Source: Rhizobiaceae bacterium
Lineage (GTDB): Bacteria; Pseudomonadota; Alphaproteobacteria; Rhizobiales; Rhizobiaceae
NCBI GenBank assembly: GCA_023953835.1
Contig: JAMLJB010000001.1
Span: forward strand, 1,364,001 to 1,428,000
DNA: 64,000 nucleotides
Reading direction: 5' to 3'
The position numbers were made by a program, and so were the translations under genes. How positions within the stretch are numbered: position 1 is the stretch's first letter; each line of letters begins with the position of its first letter. The notes below the pieces were generated by a model that saw only the letters and a list, made by a program, of their open reading frames with translations, ran no database searches and was not told the DNA's origin. This document shows, piece after piece, positions 16,805-26,229 of the stretch.

Positions 16805-17865
16805 GCCGCTTCTCCAAGCGCCCGTTCGCGGGCAGGCGTGGAAACCGATGCAAAGGCGGGCACCACGCCCGGCACCACCTCATGCGAAATTCCGGCGGCG
16901 CTGAGCGCAGCGATCTCTTCATCGACCTTGCCGAACATCAGAAGATCGCCGAGCTTGAGCCGGACCACGCGCTTGCCTTCGCGCGCGATCTTCACCAGCA
17001 GTTCGTTGACTTCCGACTGGCTGGCCGCCTCGCAATTCCTGCCGACGGCAACCCGCTCGGCGTCGCGGCGACCCATGGCCACCAGCGCTTCGGGAACGGC
17101 CACGTCGTGCACGATCACATCCGCATCCATCAGATGGCGCTGCGCGCGCATGGTGAGCAGGTCCTCGGCGCCCGGACCCGCGCCGACCAGCGACACATGA
17201 CCGACGATGCCCTGCCGTCTCAACAGCAGTTCGGTTGCCGCCGCGCGCGCTTCTTCAATATGGCCGATCTCCATTTCGCGCGCCGGCTCGCCGGCAAAAA
17301 AGTCCGACCAGAAGCGCCTGCGCGCCGCGCCCTTCGGAACGAACCGTTCGACCGAAGCGCGAAAGGTTTCGGCCAGCGTCGCCAGCGCGCCGAGCGAAGG
17401 CGCGAGCATGCGGTCGATGCGCGCCCTGAGCATCTGGGAGAGGACCGGCCCGGTCCCTTCTGTCCCGATGGCCACGCACACCGGAGCGCGATTCACCAGC
17501 GCGGGCGTGTAGAAATCGCATAGTTCCGGGCGGTCGACTGCGTTTACCGGGATGCCGAGCCGCCGCGCGTCCTCGCTGACGGCGCGGTCCAGCAACGCAT
17601 CGCCGCTTGCGGCAAAAACGAGACGCGCAGCCTCCAGATGCCGCGCTTCATAAGGCTCGGCGACATGCTCGGCTCCGTGCTCCGCGATCCATGCGGCGAA
17701 GGCCGGCTCAACCTCGACGGAGACGATGCGCAGCCGCGCGGATGACTGGCCGATGAGGCGCGCCTTGGCAAGCGCTTCCTCGCCGCCGCCGACGATCACG
17801 ACGACTTCGCCCTCGACGCGGATAAAGACCGGGAATGCATTCAGCTTTGGCGTTTTCACAGTCAC
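16801..17865 (-). CDS. cysG: Siroheme synthase with truncated methyltransferase half
   Basis: This 354-residue protein has the N-terminal precorrin-2 dehydrogenase/ferrochelatase half: VVIVGGGEEALAKA near residues 22-35, and VNAVDRPELCDF with the conserved Asp near 111. From about residue 222 it enters the uroporphyrinogen-III methyltransferase domain (GHVSLVGAGPGAEDLLT). The domain stops after about 133 residues where about 240 are usual. The SAM loop reads VRLKLGDLLMFGKVDEE (301-317) instead of the canonical GGDPFIFGRGGEE pattern. The methyltransferase half is therefore probably inactive. It starts with GTG eight bases after AGGAG. Confidence 0.92.
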   Translation of the reverse strand: MTVKTPKLNAFPVFIRVEGEVVVIVGGGEEALAKARLIGQSSARLRIVSVEVEPAFAAWIAEHGAEHVAEPYEARHLEAARLVFAASGDALLDRAVSEDARRLGIPVNAVDRPELCDFYTPALVNRAPVCVAIGTEGTGPVLSQMLRARIDRMLAPSLGALATLAETFRASVERFVPKGAARRRFWSDFFAGEPAREMEIGHIEEARAAATELLLRRQGIVGHVSLVGAGPGAEDLLTMRAQRHLMDADVIVHDVAVPEALVAMGRRDAERVAVGRNCEAASQSEVNELLVKIAREGKRVVRLKLGDLLMFGKVDEEIAALSAAGISHEVVPGVVPAFASVSTPARERALGEAA

Positions 17866-18023
17866 GGTTCGGACTCCTGAGACGGGTCCGTTTTACCCGC
17901 TCCACGCCATGGACATAAGAAATCCACTCGCGCGCCCGAGGGTGGCTGCCAATGTTTTTTCCGGGAAGGGGCGGTTGGGAAGAAAATAATTCTCACGTCT
18001 ACCGGACAATCCGGGTCGGTGAT

Positions 18024-19421
18024 TTACGCACCCATCCACAGGCCCTCGCGGCGCAGATCGTCCATCGTGCGGCTGATGCCTTCACGCAGGATCGACACCA
18101 TCTCGTCGATCTGGGACTCGGTGATGATCAACGGCGGCGACATCACGCACATATTGATGAGCGGACGGACGAGCAGGCCGAGTTCGTGGCAATGCGCGTC
18201 GATGCGCGCGCCGACCGTCTTGTCCAGCTTGAGGGGGTTCCGGCTCTCGCGATCCGCGACGCATTCGACACAGGCCATGAGCCCGATGCCGCGCACCTCG
18301 CCCACCAACGGAAGCTCTTCGAGCGTTCCGAGCTGCTTCTGGAAATGGGGAGCAATCTTGCGCGCATGGGCGAGCAGGCCGCCTTCCAGAAGGTCGAGGT
18401 TTTTCAGCGCCACGGCGCATCCGACGGGATGGCTCGTATAGGTCAGCCCGTGTCCGAACATGGCGTCGGGATGGTTGGAGCGGCGCAGATCTTCCATGAG
18501 CCGCGCCGACACGACCATTCCGCCGAGCGGAAAATAGCCGGATGTCACGCCCTTGGCGAAGGTGATGATGTCCGGCTCAATGCCGAACACGTCCTGCGAG
18601 GCAAAGACATGGCCGAGCCGCCCGAACGCGGTCACGACCTCATCGGAAACGAAGAGGATGTCGTTCGCCCGGCAGATTTCGCGGATGCGTTTCAGATAGT
18701 TGCCGGGCGGCACGATGACCCCGCCCGACGCCTGCACCGGTTCGCCGACGAACGCGCCGATGCGGTGGGCGCCGAGACGCTCGACGGTCCCCTCGAACTC
18801 CTCCACCAGATGCGTCTCGAACGCCTCGACCGTCATTCCGGCGGGACGGCGGAACGGGTCGGGGGAACCGAGCTTGACGACAAGCTCGTCGGCGCCGTCC
18901 ATCCAGTCGAGATCGCGCGGCCTGCCGTTGAGTGATGCCGACAGATAGGTCGAGCCATGATAGGCCCCGCCGCGCGACAGGATCAGCTTCTTTTCGCGGC
19001 GGCCACGCACATTGTTGTAGAACTGCATGAAGCGCAGCGCGCTTTCCACCGCCGACGAACCGCCCGTCGTAAAGAACACATGGTCGAGATCGCCCGGCGC
19101 GTGCGCCGCGATCCGCTCGGCCAGAACCACCGACGGCTCGTTCATCGTATACCACGGCGTGTTGTAGGACAGCGCCATCGCCTGCTCGTACATGGCCTCG
19201 GCGAGTTCCTTCCTGCGGTGACCGGCATTCGTGCACCACATGCCCGCCGGGCCGTCGATGAGGCGCTTGCCGTCGCCGTCGGTGATGTAGATGCCCTCGC
19301 CTTCACCGATCAGCGTGCGCGCCTCCGCGCCGATGTTCCCCGCCACCGGCCAGGGCTGCACCAGATGGCGCTCCGCCAGTTCGACCACGCCGGCGTCGTC
19401 GATTTCTCTCAAGGCCGCCAT
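18024..19421 (-). CDS. Class III aminotransferase (omega-amino acid/polyamine:pyruvate type)
   Basis: This 465-residue PLP enzyme shows the class III fold signatures: GMWCTNAGHRRKELAEA, FFTTGGSSAVESALRF, SRGGAYHGSTY, the FVSDEVVTAFGR Asp region and the PLP lysine in ITFAKGVTSGYFPLGG. It resembles omega-amino-acid:pyruvate and putrescine/polyamine:pyruvate aminotransferases. The ATG at 19421 is preferred to the one at 19445 because GGAG lies eight bases before it. It is divergent from a polyamine-type ABC transporter at 19632, so polyamine or omega-amino-acid use is likely (inference). An inverted repeat lies between them at 19505-19530. Confidence 0.92.
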   Translation of the reverse strand: MAALREIDDAGVVELAERHLVQPWPVAGNIGAEARTLIGEGEGIYITDGDGKRLIDGPAGMWCTNAGHRRKELAEAMYEQAMALSYNTPWYTMNEPSVVLAERIAAHAPGDLDHVFFTTGGSSAVESALRFMQFYNNVRGRREKKLILSRGGAYHGSTYLSASLNGRPRDLDWMDGADELVVKLGSPDPFRRPAGMTVEAFETHLVEEFEGTVERLGAHRIGAFVGEPVQASGGVIVPPGNYLKRIREICRANDILFVSDEVVTAFGRLGHVFASQDVFGIEPDIITFAKGVTSGYFPLGGMVVSARLMEDLRRSNHPDAMFGHGLTYTSHPVGCAVALKNLDLLEGGLLAHARKIAPHFQKQLGTLEELPLVGEVRGIGLMACVECVADRESRNPLKLDKTVGARIDAHCHELGLLVRPLINMCVMSPPLIITESQIDEMVSILREGISRTMDDLRREGLWMGA

Positions 19422-19504
19422 CGTTCTTCTCCGAATCAGCGCCAAGTCCGCTTTTCACAAGCATTCTTGACAGTCATTTTGAATAAGCGTTCAATCAATA
19501 TCGC

Positions 19505-19530
19505 AGAGGTTGATTTCAATTTCAATCTCT
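19505..19530. promoter_or_regulatory. Inverted repeat between divergent aminotransferase and ABC transporter
   Basis: The arms AGAGGTTGA and TCAATCTCT are complementary at eight of nine positions across an 8-bp AT-rich spacer. The site sits in the 210-bp gap between two divergent units that look functionally related. It could be an operator for both. No regulator gene is adjacent. Confidence 0.4.
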
Positions 19531-19631
19531 GGATACGATCTGGCGGGAGGCGACGCCGTTCTGTCGCATGTGAGGTTGTCCTTTATGAAGTTCGCTGCCG
19601 AGCCTGACGCGAAGCCCGGGACGCTCCAGCG

Positions 19632-20546
19632 ATGAGCGCGGCGGAAGGGACGCAGGCCAGTGCGGTGAACCACACCCGGCGATCGACCCTTCTGCAATCC
19701 GAGGCGGCGCAGGGCATCGCGCTGATCAGCCCGACCTTTCTCTATGCGCTAGCGATGCTGGCGGTCCCCATACTGATCACCTTCGCCCATAGTTTCTGGA
19801 CCCAGAACTATATGGAGATCGACCGGACTTTCACGCTCGAGAACTATCGCATCGCGCTGACCGAGCCGATCTATCGCGACCTGCTCTTCCGGTCGCTGTT
19901 CGTCTCGCTGACCGTCAGCATCGTGACGGTGCTGCTGGCCTATCCGGTCGCCTATTTCATCTCGTTCCACGGCGGGCGGCACAAGAGCCTCTGGCTGTTC
20001 CTCATAACCATTCCGTTCTGGACGAGCTATCTCCTGCGCGTGATGTCGTGGAAGGTGATCCTCGGCTTCAACGGCGTGCTCAATTCCGGCCTGATGGCGC
20101 TCGGCATCATCAGCGAGCCCTCGACGGCCTTTCTCTACAACACCAGCGCGGTCATCATCACGCTGACGCATGCCTGGGCGGCGTTTGCCATCCTCCCCAT
20201 CTTCGTTTCGCTGGAGAAGGTAGACCGGACACTCATCGAGGCGGCCACCGATCTCGGCGACGGCGCGGTGCGCCGCTTTCTGCGTGTGACGCTGCCGCTG
20301 TCCATGCCGGGCGTCATTTCCGCGCTGATGATCGTGATGATCCCGACCGTGGGCGACTATGTGACGCCGCGCCTCGTCGGCGGCAAGGACGGCGTGATGA
20401 TCGCCAACGCCATTCAGGCGCAGTTCGGCAAGGCATCGAACTGGCCGCTCGGCGCGGCCCTTTCCGTGACGTCGATGGTTGTGGTGACGGCGATGGCCGG
20501 CGCGACGGTCTTCATCCTGCGATGGGCGGCGAGGCGCGCGCGATGA
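19632..20546 (+). CDS. ABC transporter permease, polyamine type (PotB-like)
   Basis: This 304-residue inner-membrane protein has about six hydrophobic helices and the permease loop EAATDLGDGAVRRFLRVTLPLSMPG, which contacts the ATPase (EAA motif). It resembles PotB/PotH of spermidine/putrescine importers. It is first in a plus-strand operon and overlaps the next permease gene by ATGA. No periplasmic binding-protein gene precedes it, which is unusual for this transporter type. Confidence 0.92.
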   Translation: MSAAEGTQASAVNHTRRSTLLQSEAAQGIALISPTFLYALAMLAVPILITFAHSFWTQNYMEIDRTFTLENYRIALTEPIYRDLLFRSLFVSLTVSIVTVLLAYPVAYFISFHGGRHKSLWLFLITIPFWTSYLLRVMSWKVILGFNGVLNSGLMALGIISEPSTAFLYNTSAVIITLTHAWAAFAILPIFVSLEKVDRTLIEAATDLGDGAVRRFLRVTLPLSMPGVISALMIVMIPTVGDYVTPRLVGGKDGVMIANAIQAQFGKASNWPLGAALSVTSMVVVTAMAGATVFILRWAARRAR

Positions 20547-21364
20547 GCAGCCTGCGCCGATTGCTCTCCAATTGGCTGCCGGCCTATGCCGCGCTCTATG
20601 TCGCGTTCCTCTATCTGCCGATCCTGCTGCTGCCGATCTTCTCGGTGAACCAGTCGGCGGTGCCGAAATTCCCGCTCACCGGCTATACGCTGAAATGGTA
20701 TCAGGGCCTGCCGAACACGCCCGAACTGCTTTCCTCGGCATGGAACAGCCTGATCGTAGGCCTGTCCGCATCCATTGTCAGCACGATCCTGGGGATCTGC
20801 GCCGCGCGCGCCATCACCCGGTACCGCTTTCGCGGGCAGCGTGTGGCCAGCAGCCTGATCATGGCGCCGCTGGTGCTGCCGGAAATCATCGTCGCCGTGT
20901 CGATGCTGATTGTGCTGCTGCAAATGGGGATCGGCCTGTCCCTGTTCACCGTCGTTCTCGGCCACATATTGATCTGCATTCCCTATTCGGTGACCGTGCT
21001 GATTTCCGGGTTCGAGGGCTTCGACCGCAGCCTTGAGGAAGCTTCCGCAGATCTCGGAGAGTCGCCCTGGGGCACATTCCGGCGCGTGACCCTGCCGATG
21101 GTCGCGCCCGCCATCATTTCCAGCCTGCTGGTGTCGTTCACCATTTCGCTGGACGAGTTCATTCTCGCCTTTTTCCTCGCCGGCACGGAGCCGACGCTTC
21201 CCGTCTATATCTGGGGGCAATTGCGATTTGCGGCCAAGTTGCCGAGCGTGCTGGCGCTCGGCACATTGCTGCTGGTGGCCTCTTTCGTCCTGCTGTCGCT
21301 TGCGGAATTCATGCGCCGCCGCGCCGCGCGCCGCGCCCAGAACGAGGGAGGTGTCTATGCCTGA
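20543..21364 (+). CDS. ABC transporter permease, polyamine type (PotC-like)
   Basis: This 273-residue second permease resembles PotC/PotI. It has an N-terminal helix (YVAFLYLPILLLPIFSVNQS), an EAA loop at EEASADLGESPWGTFRRVTLPM, and the Phe-Ile-Leu-Ala-Phe-Phe helix typical of the group. The ATG is embedded in the stop of the preceding permease gene. Longer in-frame readings upstream are the previous gene in another frame. It overlaps the ATPase gene by eight bases. Together the two permeases form the membrane channel. Confidence 0.92.
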   Translation: MSSLRRLLSNWLPAYAALYVAFLYLPILLLPIFSVNQSAVPKFPLTGYTLKWYQGLPNTPELLSSAWNSLIVGLSASIVSTILGICAARAITRYRFRGQRVASSLIMAPLVLPEIIVAVSMLIVLLQMGIGLSLFTVVLGHILICIPYSVTVLISGFEGFDRSLEEASADLGESPWGTFRRVTLPMVAPAIISSLLVSFTISLDEFILAFFLAGTEPTLPVYIWGQLRFAAKLPSVLALGTLLLVASFVLLSLAEFMRRRAARRAQNEGGVYA

Positions 21365-22445
21365 GACGCCGATGATCGAAATCGATCGGGTGACGCGGGC
21401 CTATGGCGGGTTCAAGGCGCTGGACAATGCCTCTCTGACAATCCGCAAGGGCGAGTTCTTCTCGCTGCTCGGGCCATCGGGTTGCGGCAAGACCACCCTG
21501 CTTCGCATGATCGGCGGATTTGACAATCCGACCTCCGGGACGATCTCGATCGACGGCCAGCCAATGACCGGCATTCCGGCCAACCGGCGGCCAACCAACA
21601 TGGTGTTTCAGAGCTACGCGATCTTTCCGCATCTCAACGTGGCGCAGAACGTCGCCTATGGGCTCAAGCGGCTGCGGCTGGACCGGGCCGAGGAGAAGCG
21701 TCGGGTGGACGAGGCGCTGGGGCAGGTGTCGCTGGGGCATCTTGGAACGCGGGGCGCGACCGAGCTTTCAGGCGGCCAGAGGCAGCGCGTGGCGCTGGCG
21801 CGCGCGCTCGTGATGCGACCGAAGGTTCTGCTGCTGGACGAACCGCTCTCGGCGCTCGACAAAAAGCTGCGCGAGCAGATGCAGGTCGAGCTGCGCAAGC
21901 TGCAACAGGCGGTCGGCATCACGTTTATTCTCGTTACCCACGACCAATATGAGGCGCTGGCAATGTCGGACCGGATTGCCGTGATGTTCAGCGGCAACAT
22001 CGCGCAGGTGGCGACGCCCAAGGACATCTACCAGCGGCCCGTCAACCGGCAGGTGGCCGACTTCGTCGGCGGCATGAATTTCGTCGCTGCCCGGATCGTC
22101 GGCGAGGACCAGCGCAGCATCACCGTCCAGACCACCGGCTTCGGCCGCGTCACCACGGAAAAGCCCGCGCAATATGCGCCGAAGAGCAAGGACGCCACGC
22201 TCGGCATCCGCCCGGAGCGGCTGCGCGTGCTTTGGGACGATGCGACCGACAAGCACGAGATCGCCGGCAAGGTCATCGACCGTCACTATTTCGGCGAGAT
22301 CACCCATCTGATCGTGCAGGTGCCCGGAATGGAGCAACCGCTCTCGGTGTCGGAAACCAATAATTTCGGGGCCGACGACATTCCTGTCGGCGCGCCCGTC
22401 AGGCTTGCCTACGATCCCGACGCGCTGGTGGCGCTGGCGGACTGA
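21357..22445 (+). CDS. ABC transporter ATP-binding protein, polyamine type (PotA-like)
   Basis: This 362-residue ATPase has Walker A GPSGCGKTT, signature LSGGQRQRVALARAL, Walker B VLLLDEPLSALD and H-loop VTHDQYEA. The C-terminal TOBE regulatory domain runs from about residue 280, with the GIRPERLRV segment. This layout fits PotA-type importers of polyamines and related cations. The ATG at 21357 overlaps the PotC-like gene. Its stop lies one base from the coaBC stop on the other strand, so the operon ends here. Confidence 0.94.
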   Translation: MPETPMIEIDRVTRAYGGFKALDNASLTIRKGEFFSLLGPSGCGKTTLLRMIGGFDNPTSGTISIDGQPMTGIPANRRPTNMVFQSYAIFPHLNVAQNVAYGLKRLRLDRAEEKRRVDEALGQVSLGHLGTRGATELSGGQRQRVALARALVMRPKVLLLDEPLSALDKKLREQMQVELRKLQQAVGITFILVTHDQYEALAMSDRIAVMFSGNIAQVATPKDIYQRPVNRQVADFVGGMNFVAARIVGEDQRSITVQTTGFGRVTTEKPAQYAPKSKDATLGIRPERLRVLWDDATDKHEIAGKVIDRHYFGEITHLIVQVPGMEQPLSVSETNNFGADDIPVGAPVRLAYDPDALVALAD

Positions 22446-22446
22446 T

Positions 22447-23664
22447 TCAAACGGAAATCGTTGCCAGCCGCTCGGCGATCAACCGCGCCAGGCGTTCCGC
22501 CGTCTCTTCCTTGGAAAAATCCGGCCAGACGTCGACGCCCTGTTTCGAGACGATCCGCACCCGGTTGCGGTCGCCGCCCATCACGCCGCCCGCATGGCTT
22601 ACATCGTTGGCGACGATGAAGTCCGCGCCCTTCTTCTTCAGCTTCGCCTGCGCGTTGCGGTCGAGGTCCGTGGTTTCCGCCGCGAAGCCGACGACGAGAT
22701 AGGGCCGCTGCCTGTGATGGCCGATACCGGCCAGTATGTCGGGGTTCTCGACCATGTGCAGCGCCGGAGGTCCTTCGCCCGCGACCTTCTTGATCTTCTG
22801 CCCGGCCTCGCTTTCCGTACGCCAATCGGCGACCGCGGCGACGAAAATCGCCGCGTCGGCGGGAAGCAGGTCCTCGACCGTCGCCTGCATCTCGCGCGCC
22901 GTTTCGACGTGAAGCGTTGTCACGCCTTTCGGATCGGGGATGGTGACCGGCCCCGACACGAGGCGGACATCGGCGCCGAGTTTCGCCAGCGCTGCGGCAA
23001 GCGCGTGGCCCTGCTTGCCAGACGAGCGGTTGGCGATGTAGCGCACCGGGTCGATCGGCTCATGCGTCGGGCCGGACGTCATGATGATCTTGCGTCCTGC
23101 GAGCGGGCCGGGCTGCGGCGCAAGCAGTTTCTCGACGGCTGCGACGATCTCCAGCGGCTCGGACATGCGGCCTTCGCCCGCCTCGCCGCTTTCAGCCATC
23201 TCGCCGCGGGCGGGTCCGACGAAATGGACGCCGTCGCGCGCGAGCGTGTCGCGGTTGCGGCGGGTGGCCGGGTGGCTCCACATTTTCGGGTTCATTGCGG
23301 GTGCAAACAGAACCGGCCTGTCGGTTGCAAGCAGGACGGCGGACGCAAGGTCGTTGGCGTGGCCGTTGGCAAGCCTCGCGATCAGGTCTGCAGTAGCGGG
23401 CGCGACCACGATCAGATCGCACTCGCGCGCAAGACGGATATGGCCGACATCCTGCTCATCCTGACGGTCGAACAGGTCGGTGAAGACATGGTCGGCTGAG
23501 AGCGCGCCGACCGACAGCGCCGTGATGAATTCTTGGGCGGCGGCGGTCATGACACAGCGTACCGACGCGCCGCGCTCGCGCAGGCGGCGGATCAGGTCCA
23601 GCGATTTGTAGGCGGCGATGCCGCCGCCGATCATCAGGAGTATGCGCTTCCTATCGAGGGTCAT
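22447..23664 (-). CDS. coaBC: Bifunctional phosphopantothenoylcysteine decarboxylase/phosphopantothenate-cysteine ligase
   Basis: This 405-residue protein joins the CoaC flavoprotein half (MIGGGIAAYKSLDLIRRL at the start, PAMNPKMWSHPATRRN substrate clamp) to the CoaB ligase half. The CoaB half contains SGPTHEPIDPVRYIANRSSG, and its C-terminal part has GFAAET and the lysine-rich KKKGADFIVAND loop. It performs two successive steps of coenzyme A synthesis. It is followed upstream by ubiB and ubiE on the same strand, an order conserved near the replication origin in many Hyphomicrobiales. Confidence 0.97.
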   Translation of the reverse strand: MTLDRKRILLMIGGGIAAYKSLDLIRRLRERGASVRCVMTAAAQEFITALSVGALSADHVFTDLFDRQDEQDVGHIRLARECDLIVVAPATADLIARLANGHANDLASAVLLATDRPVLFAPAMNPKMWSHPATRRNRDTLARDGVHFVGPARGEMAESGEAGEGRMSEPLEIVAAVEKLLAPQPGPLAGRKIIMTSGPTHEPIDPVRYIANRSSGKQGHALAAALAKLGADVRLVSGPVTIPDPKGVTTLHVETAREMQATVEDLLPADAAIFVAAVADWRTESEAGQKIKKVAGEGPPALHMVENPDILAGIGHHRQRPYLVVGFAAETTDLDRNAQAKLKKKGADFIVANDVSHAGGVMGGDRNRVRIVSKQGVDVWPDFSKEETAERLARLIAERLATISV

Positions 23665-23696
23665 GCGCTTGCTGCCGGTTTTCCGTCGTCATCCTA

Positions 23697-25271
23697 TCAG
23701 CTTACGATCCACGCAAGGTAAACGGCAACGCCCGCGATCACCCAGAGCGCGATGCGGCCGCTGCGCGTATAGCGCGCCTCCGCGCGACCGATGGCTCGCG
23801 CTGTCTCCTTGTCGAAGCGCAGGCCGTGCTCGGCCATGGCGTCGATCTCGCGCGTCAGTCGTTCCGTGCGGGCGGCGAGGTCGGGCGCCTGCCGCGCCAG
23901 TGATACCAGCGCGCCCACGCCTTCGCGCGCGTCCTCCATGATGCCGCGCGGTCCCAGATTCTTCCTGATCCAGTCGCCGACGACCGGCTCGGATGTCTTC
24001 CACATGTTGAAATGAGGATCGAGCGTGCGCGCCACGCCTTCCACCACGACCATGGTCTTCTGGAGCATCAGCAGTTCGGGCCGCGTCTCCATGTCGAACA
24101 GTTCGGTGACTTCGAAAAGCAGTGTCAGCAGGCGCGCCATCGAGATCGTCTCGGCGGACTGCCCATGGATCGGCTCGCCGATGGCGCGGATGGCCTGCGC
24201 GAACGCATCGACGCTGTGGATGCGCGGTACATAGCCGGCTTCATAGTGCACTTCCGCCGTGCGCCGGTAGTCGCGCGTGATGAAGCCGTAGAGGATTTCG
24301 GCAAGGAAGCGCCGCTCCTTCTTGCCGAGCCGCCCGGTTATGCCGAGGTCCACCGCGACGATGGTTCCGTCGGCTTCCACGAACAGATTGCCCGGATGCA
24401 TGTCGGCATGAAAGAAACCGTCGCGCAGCGTATGGCGGAGGAAAGACTGCACCAGATTGGCCGCCAGCTTCTCCAGATCATGGCCGGCGGCGCGCAGCCC
24501 TTCGATGTCGTTCAGCTTGATGCCGTCGACCCACTCCATCGTCAGCACGTCGCGGCCCGTGCGCTCCCAGTCCACGCCCGGAACGCGGAAACCAGGGTCC
24601 TCCGCTGTGTTCTGCGCCAGTTCGGACAAGGCGGCGGCTTCAAGCCGCAAATCCATCTCGACCCGTGTCGTCTGGGCGAGCGTGCGCGTCACTTCGACGG
24701 GGCGCAGGCGGCGCGATGCGGGAATGAAGCGCTCCTGCAGCCGTGCGGCAAGGAAGTAGCTTTCGAGGTCGCGATGAAAAAGCCTGCGCACGCCGGGACG
24801 TATGACCTTCACAGCCACCGGCAGGGACTGCCCGTCGCGATCAATCTTCGCCGGGTGCACCTGCGCGATGGATGCTGCGGCGACCGGCTCGCCGAATTCG
24901 GAATAGAGGTCGCCCACAGGCCGACCGAGCGATGCCTCGATCGTCGCGACCGCTGCGGCTGTCGGAAAGGTCGCCATGCGGTCCTGAAGCTTTGACAGGT
25001 CGCGCGCGATGTCGGAACCCACGACGTCAGGACGAGTAGCGAGAAACTGGCCAAGCTTCACATAGGACGGCCCGAGCCGTGCAACCGCATCGGCCAGCCG
25101 TTCGCCCCGGTCGCGGCCACGCACGCGCCAGCGCGTCAACAGTTTCGAAAGGCGCCATCCCGCCCTGGGCAGGCCGCTCAACTCATCGCCCGGCAGGGCG
25201 GCGATCACGCCCTCGCGGGCCATGATCCAGCCGGCGCGGGCAAGCCGCAAGGCAGCACCGATACTGCTCAT
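23697..25271 (-). CDS. ubiB: UbiB-family protein kinase-like ubiquinone biosynthesis factor
   Basis: This 524-residue atypical kinase carries the family KxGQ motif in GPSYVKLGQFLATRPD and the Ala-rich nucleotide loop AAASIAQVHPA. It also has the catalytic HADMHPGNLF and the metal-binding VDLGITGRLG. A C-terminal membrane segment (IALWVIAGVAVYLAWI) is present. UbiB supports coenzyme Q synthesis, probably by ATP-driven handling of lipid precursors. The ATG at 25271 is 13 bp after the ubiE stop. The longer frame upstream overlaps ubiE. Confidence 0.95.
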   Translation of the reverse strand: MSSIGAALRLARAGWIMAREGVIAALPGDELSGLPRAGWRLSKLLTRWRVRGRDRGERLADAVARLGPSYVKLGQFLATRPDVVGSDIARDLSKLQDRMATFPTAAAVATIEASLGRPVGDLYSEFGEPVAAASIAQVHPAKIDRDGQSLPVAVKVIRPGVRRLFHRDLESYFLAARLQERFIPASRRLRPVEVTRTLAQTTRVEMDLRLEAAALSELAQNTAEDPGFRVPGVDWERTGRDVLTMEWVDGIKLNDIEGLRAAGHDLEKLAANLVQSFLRHTLRDGFFHADMHPGNLFVEADGTIVAVDLGITGRLGKKERRFLAEILYGFITRDYRRTAEVHYEAGYVPRIHSVDAFAQAIRAIGEPIHGQSAETISMARLLTLLFEVTELFDMETRPELLMLQKTMVVVEGVARTLDPHFNMWKTSEPVVGDWIRKNLGPRGIMEDAREGVGALVSLARQAPDLAARTERLTREIDAMAEHGLRFDKETARAIGRAEARYTRSGRIALWVIAGVAVYLAWIVS

Positions 25272-25284
25272 CGCACCTGCCTCG

Positions 25285-26061
25285 TCAAAGCTTCCAGCCG
25301 GAATGCAGGGCAGCGATGCCGCCTGAGAAGTTGCGGAACGAGACCCGCTCAAAACCGGCGCGCTCGATCATCGCCGCGAAATTGCGCTGATCGGGGAACT
25401 TGCGGATCGATTCGACCAGATAGGCATAGGATTCCCGGTCGCCTGTCACCAGCCTGCCGATCTCGGGAATGGCCCTGAACGACCACGCCTCATAGACCTT
25501 GTCCAGCAGAGGCGTCTCGACCTCGGAAAATTCGAGGCAGAGGAAGCGGCCACCCGGCTTGAGCACGCGAAAAGCTTCGCCGAGCGCCCGGTCGATATCG
25601 GGAACGTTCCGTATCCCGAAGGCAATCGTGTAGGCATCGAAGCTGTCATCGGCAAAGGGCAGTTCCTCCGCGCTGGCCTCGACGAAATCGACATTCCCGG
25701 CAAAGCCGGCCTTTTGCGCGCGGGCGCGGCCGACTTCGAGCATCGAGCCGTTAATGTCCAGGATCGTGGCATGGGCCTGCCGCCGCGACGCCTCGACGAT
25801 GCGGAACGCAATGTCGCCGGTGCCGCCCGCAACGTCGAGCATGCGCCAGTCCTCGCGCGGGCGCGGATTGAGCCACGCCACCATCGCGTCTTTCCACAGG
25901 CGATGCATTCCGCCCGACATGAGGTCGTTCATCAGGTCGTAGCGTTTGGCGACGCGATGAAACACCTCGTTGACCAGCGGCTGCTTCTCCCCGGGCGCGA
26001 CGCTGCGGAACCCGAAGGAGGTCTGCATTCCGCCGTCTGCTGTCGTTCTTTGCTCAGACAT
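25285..26061 (-). CDS. ubiE: Ubiquinone/menaquinone C-methyltransferase
   Basis: This 258-residue class I methyltransferase has the SAM motif [14 protein letters not shown], the acidic loop [14 protein letters not shown], and the UbiE-specific [23 protein letters not shown] and C-terminal [12 protein letters not shown] segments. It C-methylates the quinone ring precursor. The start [11 protein letters not shown] at 26061 is preferred; upstream in-frame sequence has no homology. It is followed by ubiB after 13 bp. Confidence 0.97.
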   Translation of the reverse strand: MSEQRTTADGGMQTSFGFRSVAPGEKQPLVNEVFHRVAKRYDLMNDLMSGGMHRLWKDAMVAWLNPRPREDWRMLDVAGGTGDIAFRIVEASRRQAHATILDINGSMLEVGRARAQKAGFAGNVDFVEASAEELPFADDSFDAYTIAFGIRNVPDIDRALGEAFRVLKPGGRFLCLEFSEVETPLLDKVYEAWSFRAIPEIGRLVTGDRESYAYLVESIRKFPDQRNFAAMIERAGFERVSFRNFSGGIAALHSGWKL

Positions 26062-26229
26062 GTTTTCCAATCGCCAGTTCGCGCGGGACAATAGCCGATC
26101 ACGGCAAACCACACCATTGCCTAAGACGCGGTGAACGGACGCGGCCACAAAGCTGTGGCCATGTCCCGGAAGCCCTTTCGCAACGGCCACTTAGCGCTAG
26201 TATGGGTGGGTTTCCCGGTGGAGAGTTCC

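Noticed and set aside
17866..18023. Intrinsic terminator after the aminotransferase gene
   Set aside because: Short complementary stretches are present, but no stable stem with a T-run was found.
26131..26229. Longer upp reading
   Set aside because: The extra 33 residues have no homology. The ATG at 26230 has a ribosome-binding site and gives the family N-terminus.
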